A DNA stretch of 64,000 nucleotides. It comes from Nyssa sinensis (taxonomy: Eukaryota > Streptophyta > Magnoliopsida > Cornales > Nyssaceae). The stretch covers positions 8,907,501-8,971,500 of the forward strand of contig CM018032.1 of assembly GCA_008638375.1 (NCBI GenBank). Direction: 5' to 3'. A program made the translations under genes and the position numbers. Shown here piece after piece: positions 58,823-64,000 of this stretch. Each line of letters starts with the position of its first letter. The first letter of the stretch is position 1. A model generated the notes under the pieces. The model was not told where the DNA came from, did no database searches, and saw only the letters and a program-made list of their open reading frames with translations.

Positions 58823-61800
58823 TGTAAAGATCCGAAATTCTAGAATAAATTTTTTTTTTATAAGGCAATATTTGAATTTTTTTTTTTTACTTTTAATTTA
58901 ATTAAATCACATTATGTGAATGTGTATTATTAGTATTGTATATACATGTGTGCAAAAAAAAAAAAAAATAAATAAAATAAAATGAAATAAAATGAAGCAA
59001 AATAAAGTAAAATGAGATAAAACAAGAAAATGAGAAAATAGAAATGAAAAAGTCAAAAATGAGGGGGTTGCATGTGTTATGTATGTGTACATGTGGACTG
59101 TGTGTGATATATGTATTATATAATATATACATAATATCTTAAGCTAAGGAAAGCAAGAAAAGAATAGAAAAATAAGAGGGATAGAAAAACAGGGGCGGGC
59201 AGGTTGCGTAGAAGAAAGGGAGAAATAGAAAGAGAAAGAAAATAAAAGAATGGATAACCTAAGAGAGAGAAGGGGGTTTGCTCAGAGAAATTGATAAAGG
59301 GAGAGATTGGAAGAAGAAGAAAGAGAACAGAAGAAGTTGCAGTACACAGCTATGGGTAGATTTGATCGGCAGTGGTGTCGAAGACGCGTACGGTGAGGAT
59401 CGTGCCATCTAGTGCTTCCATTGTTGCTTCAACGGTTCGGTCGGTGGTGACGGCTGTTCCAGCAACAGCAGAAGAGGCGATCGTCAACGGTGTGGTATCG
59501 GGGGGCGTCGTTGATCAGACGATGGTAGGGGGCGATGGTTACGACTGAGAAAAAGAGAGATGGAGAGAGAACAAGCGGCGCCGTCATCGTGGGGCTGTAT
59601 GGAGGAGGGAGAGCGTGGGGACAGGTCTGTTGTGACTGATCCATTGTGTTCGGCCATTACTGCGCCGACGAGTTTGGCGACAACCGTAGCTCCGATCCCA
59701 TGTCCGTTCGGTGCTCCACTGACAACTTCGTGCTCTACTAAGACTACATTTGGGATGACCACGGCAACTGCTCCGTATCAGTTGGCCACGATTGGAACCC
59801 CAACGAGGATTCACATTCAAACGGCCTTGGCATAGAGATTAAGATAGAAGAGATTGGAAGAATTCGCACAGGATTAGATCCCAGATCTGAAGCGGTAAAT
59901 TTGTTTATAACTGAGATTGGAAATTCAAATTTGAAATTGGGTTTGCTGCCAGACGATCTCAATTGCTTGCGCCACTAACAGTTTGCGATGATGGCACGTT
60001 GTGTGGGTGTTGGGTCTCTTTGTTTGGGCGGAGGATTTTGTTATGGCTTGGTGATTTATGTGTCTGTGTATATTGTATAGTGGTGCAGTGAGAAAAACGT
60101 GATGAGCTCGACATGAAGGTGGGATCTCGGGTTCAGTGCTCGGTCGCTGATTTGGATCTGCTGAGGCACCTCGATAGACCTCTGTGTAATCGCTTGAGGG
60201 CTGCGCAAGCTGGTTAAATACAGTTGTATAAATCAGATTTTTTGGGGGTGCAAGGAACAGCTCCAGGTTGCTGAAGTGTGGAGCAGAGTAGCTGTTGAGC
60301 GACTGAAGCTCAAGATTTCTTGATCTTCTTCCTCTCTAACGCCTTACCCAATCAGAGGCAGGTATATATATCTGATTCTTTGAATTTTTAATCTCTATTA
60401 GAAATTATAATTTAGTCACAAAAGTAATCAGCTGTTGGGAAAATGAGAAATTAAGTGCGGCTGGTGCGGCTGCTGGAATGTGCCATTGAATTGGAATAGA
60501 ATTTAGCTATTAATTTGGATATGGAACAGCCTTTTGATTTAAATATAATTTTGTTATTAAATTTAATATAGTTCAGATGTTGAGTGTAGTTCAGATTTTA
60601 AATTGAATAGAGTCCCAACTATTGGATGAAAAAAATTTGATGAGGAAAATTCTGGACAACAGCTATGTTAGGGACTGATCTTTAATTGTAATACACTTTA
60701 TCAAGGGACATATCTATAGGTAAATACAAATATTGATTTGGTGAAATCTTTATTAACCATTATATAATTAGTTAACTAAATTAGATAATGGTGAATTGAC
60801 TGAGACCCAAATTAAGTGAATAAATAGTGTTTTATTTATGTCTCAGGCCTATTAAGATCAATGGTGAGGTCCGTTTTACAAGACGGGGTCCCGAGAAATG
60901 AAAAGACCCGAAAAGGTGCAAAATGACCGTTTTGCCTTTTTGGTACGAACGTCCAAATTGAATCCCACGAAAGCCTAAGCTGACTTTGTTCGGCGTTCCG
61001 AATTCAATAGTAGAAGTTAATTGAATGGAAGAAATACCAATCATAAAAAGAGATAAAATTTGATGAATAGCATAAATTCAAGTAGAAATAAACTGAGTTA
61101 TGTTGCTTGATTTTAGGAACGTCGAGGGACAAAGAGGAGGCTGTCTAGACCTTCCAGTCAGATACAGTACAGAGACTACGTAGTGGACACATCTTTCTAG
61201 GGTTGAGACATGCCCTAGTCAGGTATGATATTTTGCTAAGTAAGGAATAGGAGTAAGTTTAGGAATGATTTGCATGTTGATTGATTTGTACATGTGTTGA
61301 TTTGATGATTAGGGAATCACGTAGAATATAACTGCTTGAAGAACCTAAAATTGATAACTTATGTACTCTGATATGTGCTTTGAATTGTTTTATAATTTGT
61401 TGCTATAGTGAAGATGGATCGTACTTCTGAGTTTGGATTATTATGTTTTGGCTTACATTCGTGTTGCTATATCATATGTTTGGGAAGGTGTGATGGTTTG
61501 ATGTATTGGTGCTTTATGGAGTTATGTGTTCTTTGTGAATTGTTGAGATTGTGACTGTGTAAATCGAGCATGTATTTAATTTAACTGTTCATGGCATACA
61601 GGCTTGTGGAAGAAGTTTTGAGATTCAAATGATATTGTTGCTTTAAATCTGTTGCATTATTTAAAGTATACTGCATGTGTTGGCAAGAAATGTTTTATTA
61701 AGATTGTGGTATTGCATGGTGGAATCATGGCATTTGGCATAGTGTGATTCATTGATGACATAGGGTGGGTGAGCACGAGGTGCTATGCATTATGAGGGTG

Positions 61801-62780
61801 TAGATCCTGTGGTGAAAAACCCAAAATCGGCCATTGCATTGGTGCCTGCTACCCAACGGGAGCGATCCGTGAACAGGTGTTGGTTACTCGGCTACCCATC
61901 GGGAGCGATCCGTAAACCGAGACATGACATGCATGGTGTTGACATGACATGCATAGAGTGGACATGGATGTGGCATAGAGTTGTGTGAGTATTTCATATG
62001 CATTGTCATGTGACATAGAGTTGTGTGGGTGGTTCATGTGCATTGTCATTACATTGCATGGACAATTGGATGGCATATGGATTCATTACCATTACGTGGT
62101 ATGCATGATTTGGAAAGCATGCGGATTATTGTCGTTATATTGCATAGATGATGTGGAAGGCATGTGGATTGTTATTATTGCCATGCATAGATGATTTAGA
62201 AGGCATATAGAGATAAATGTACACTTGCACATGCCACGCCTTACATTTTGTTTCTTGCATTAGCATTGTATCATGCCAGCAGTTGAGCTGACCCATTCGT
62301 GGGCAACATTTTTTCAGATGACACTCCAGGCACCTGAGACTTGAGGAAGTCTCACAGAGCGGAGGAGACCCGAACTTAGAAGGATATTTGGCCCGTGAGG
62401 CATGTGTTATGATGTACGGGCTTAAGCCCAAAGACATGTATATATATATATATATATTGACTGAAGTGAACGTATGTACGTGTGTATTTATTTAATTGTC
62501 TTCGGTTGTATAAGTAGGCGATGTATATTTAATTTTGATAAAGTTGTGGCCATCGAGTGAGGATGGATTGTGATGTGTTTGTATATATGTAATGTATTGT
62601 GATTATCAGGGGGAAAAAGGCTCGAAAAACAGAGGAGGTTCTGCCGAAATTTTATGAAAATTAAAGAACTCTTATCTAATTTGTCGTAAATTTGTAAATC
62701 AAATTAATTACCTTTCATTTTGTTTACTTTCTGCTCGTCAGTCGCACCTCGGGTTTCGGTCAAAAATTCGGGGCGTGACA
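58823..62780 (+). repeat. 3' LTR of the gypsy fragment, 3958 bp
   Basis: Runs from TGTAAAGATCCGAAATTC to AATTCGGGGCGTGACA. The end is almost the same as that of the LTR at 37860-40799, and both share the conserved block at 61791-61835. It contains a tandem pair of GGGAGCGATCCGT(G/A)AAC words (61858, 61900). It is about 1 kb longer than its two relatives, so it may carry its own insertion. Open frames at 59429-59962 are not supported. Confidence 0.8.
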
Positions 62781-63447
62781 AGGTCATTCGGCGAACACAG
62801 AATAGTAGGGTCCTTATTCAGAGAGATGGTGACACAGGACAAACTGTAAAGTACTATGGTGTTTTACAAGACATCATACAGTTACATTATTACTATGGTC
62901 ATTCTGTATATATTTTTAAATGTGAGTGGTGGGATGTAAGTAATAAGAAGATTGGAATTCAGATCGATAAGCATTTCATAAGTGTTAATACGTCACGTAC
63001 GGCATTTAAAGATGATCCGTATGTTTTGGCATCTCAAGCAAAACAAGTTTTCTATTTAAAGGACCCAAAAATAAGAGGTGATTGGCATGTTGTCCAAAAA
63101 ATAAAAACTAGAAATATTTATGATGTCCTAGAAGTTGGCGAGGGAGATAAAGATTTGGAGAGGATTGAGGAGGCATTAAAGAAGAGTCTCAAACTGCCCA
63201 CGATGGTGTTGTCCGGCATGATCTAGAAGATGTTACTTCGTATCGGTTGAATAGAACTGATGTAGAACCAGATCATGTCGTAGCTTCCGACGTCACCAAT
63301 ACCACACAATTAGATTTGAGGGAAGCAACGTTCATTAATGATGATGATGACGAGGACAGTGATTTTGATGATGACACATTGTTAAAGTATTGTACTGAGA
63401 ATGAAGAAAATTCAAGTTCAGATGATGATACAGACTCAAATGAATAA
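62781..63447 (+). pseudogene. TNP2-type CACTA transposase, C-terminal part (DUF4216)
   Basis: CACTA sequence resumes at 62781 with VIRRTQNS, then the DUF4216 domain (YGVLQDIIQLHYYYGH, VYIFKCEWWDV, DPYVLASQAKQVFYL, DWHVVQKIKTRNIYDV). A frame change near 63200 leads into an acidic tail (FINDDDDEDSDFDDD ... SSSDDDTDSNE) ending at a stop at 63445-63447. The acidic C-terminus is usual for this family. The DUF4218 part that should precede it is lost with the gypsy insertion. Confidence 0.85.
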
Positions 63448-63616
63448 TTGTAATAGTTGTTACATGTGTTAGTATTAAGTGTAATGGTTTTCGGCTTTTA
63501 TAATGTAATGGATATTCAGTTTTATGATGTAATGGGTAATCATTTTTACTTTGATAAGGATTTTAATTTTTATGATTAAATAGAAACAATTTTATTTTTA
63601 AACTTTATTTGTAGAT
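63448..63616 (+). other. Spacer between the two CACTA genes
   Basis: AT-rich with repeated GTAATGG(G/A)TA-TCA-TTTT words. It probably holds the TNP2 3' end and the promoter of the next gene. Confidence 0.4.
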
Positions 63617-64000
63617 ATGGTTGGACCAGGTTCACGTAGACGCGCAGTTATGCAAGACCCATTGACCCCTTCCCCCTCATCTGCAGGGTCGACCGATCTT
63701 GCCGTCGATGGTATGCATAGTTTCCATTTTTATTAATAATTATATAAATATGGTACTAATTGTTTCTATTTTGTTTATTCTAAAGCTTCGGCCATCGCCC
63801 CTAGACAAGGGCGTGGTAGGTCGAAGAATCGCAGCTTGCAGGTTCAGATGGAGGCAGCGGGGGGCGCGCCCCTTCGGATTGAGATACCTCCGGGCTTGCT
63901 GAAGCCCGTTGTTGGGTGGGCATAGCAGTTCATTACGAAGGTCAGCATCATTTGCCGGCTACATGCCCCACTCCATGTTAGTGACTAGAGTCAGGTCACT
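63617..64000 (+). pseudogene. CACTA second gene (Plant_transposase / TNP1-like), 5' end
   Basis: Exon 1 (63617-63710) encodes MVGPGSRRRAVMQDPLTPSP and on. A short GT-AG intron covers 63711-63785. Exon 2 continues GRGRSKNRSLQVQMEAAGG, PLRIEIPPGLLKPVVGWA, then a TAG stop, QFITKVSIICRLHAPLHVS, and another TAG. The IEIPPGL-KPVG and ...K-G-I-RLHAPLHV words are typical of the Plant_transposase (Ptta/En-Spm) family, which supplies the DNA-binding partner of TNP2. Both TAGs could be single-base changes from sense codons, the second from TGG. The gene runs off the window. Confidence 0.75.

Larger units (their letters stand above)
56991..62780 (+). mobile_element. Truncated Ty3/gypsy element inside TNP2
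   Basis: Keeps the end of gag, a short decayed protease-like stretch, non-coding DNA, a polypurine tract (58811-58822, GGAGGGAAGGA) and a long 3' LTR. No 5' LTR, reverse transcriptase or integrase is seen. The left junction was set where TNP2 homology ends. Because CACTA sequence is also missing across the junction, insertion was accompanied or followed by deletion. Confidence 0.75.
51812..64000 (+). mobile_element. CACTA (En/Spm) transposon, left end to beyond the window
   Basis: The left terminus CACTACAAAAAAAATAT at 51812 is followed by subterminal repeats and then transposon genes TNP2 and a TNP1/Plant_transposase type, all on the + strand. The element interrupts copia-B gag and is itself interrupted by a gypsy fragment (about 56991-62780). 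Its right terminus is not in the window. The 3-bp target flank on the left is GAA. Confidence 0.9.

Noticed and set aside
59429..59962. Several 70-90 aa frames on both strands
   Set aside because: They lie within the 3' LTR of the gypsy fragment, overlap each other on both strands and show no domain.

Overview
The window looks like a stretch of nuclear DNA from a flowering plant, probably a eudicot. It is AT-rich, has GT-AG introns and long stretches without genes, and is dominated by plant-type transposable elements: Ty1/copia, Ty3/gypsy, LINE, SINE, TRIM and CACTA. It also carries a piece of plastid ycf2 and one classical extensin gene. I cannot name the species from sequence alone.

Only two host genes are well supported. 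(1) A seven-exon gene on the + strand (5'UTR exon ending at 11113, coding 11196-18662) encodes a 278-residue nuclear-type RNA-binding protein with one C-terminal RRM. Its first coding intron is 5.9 kb and is packed with LINE and DNA-transposon remains. (2) An intact classical extensin (30866-32092, +) has a TATA box, a signal peptide, Ser-Pro(n)/Tyr-X-Tyr repeats and a probable intron in its 3'UTR.

Layout. 1-5610: a decayed gypsy element on the - strand (LTR, PPT, integrase, RNase H end) abutting an array of six tandem TRIM-like LTR-PBS-internal units. 5611-9745: a small inverted-repeat element, then a rotted - strand copia copy interrupted by a TIR element. 11.0-18.7 kb: the RRM gene. 18.7-30.8 kb: intergenic DNA with a LINE tail, tandem duplications, compound microsatellites and a complete 358-bp TRIM at 29681-30038. 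30.8-32.6 kb: extensin. 32.6-35.9 kb: a second TRIM-like pair, a CACTA-type end, an AT-rich dispersed repeat and a plastid-derived segment.

35.9-64 kb is one nested stack. Copia-A (+, from 35943) contains a - strand gypsy solo LTR (37467-43424), which itself contains a + strand gypsy solo LTR (37860-40799) with a perfect 5-bp target duplication. The 3' LTR of copia-A is interrupted by copia-B (-, 48042 onward). The gag zinc knuckle of copia-B is split by a CACTA transposon (from 51812, running off the window). The TNP2 gene of that CACTA is in turn split by a truncated gypsy element (about 56991-62780). None of these elements looks able to move by itself: all coding parts carry stops, frameshifts or deletions, many of them C-to-T or G-to-A changes.

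I found no convincing new gene system. The most interesting material is the TRIM array, the datable nesting order, the plastid insertion, and the tandem repeats inside the coding sequence of both host genes.
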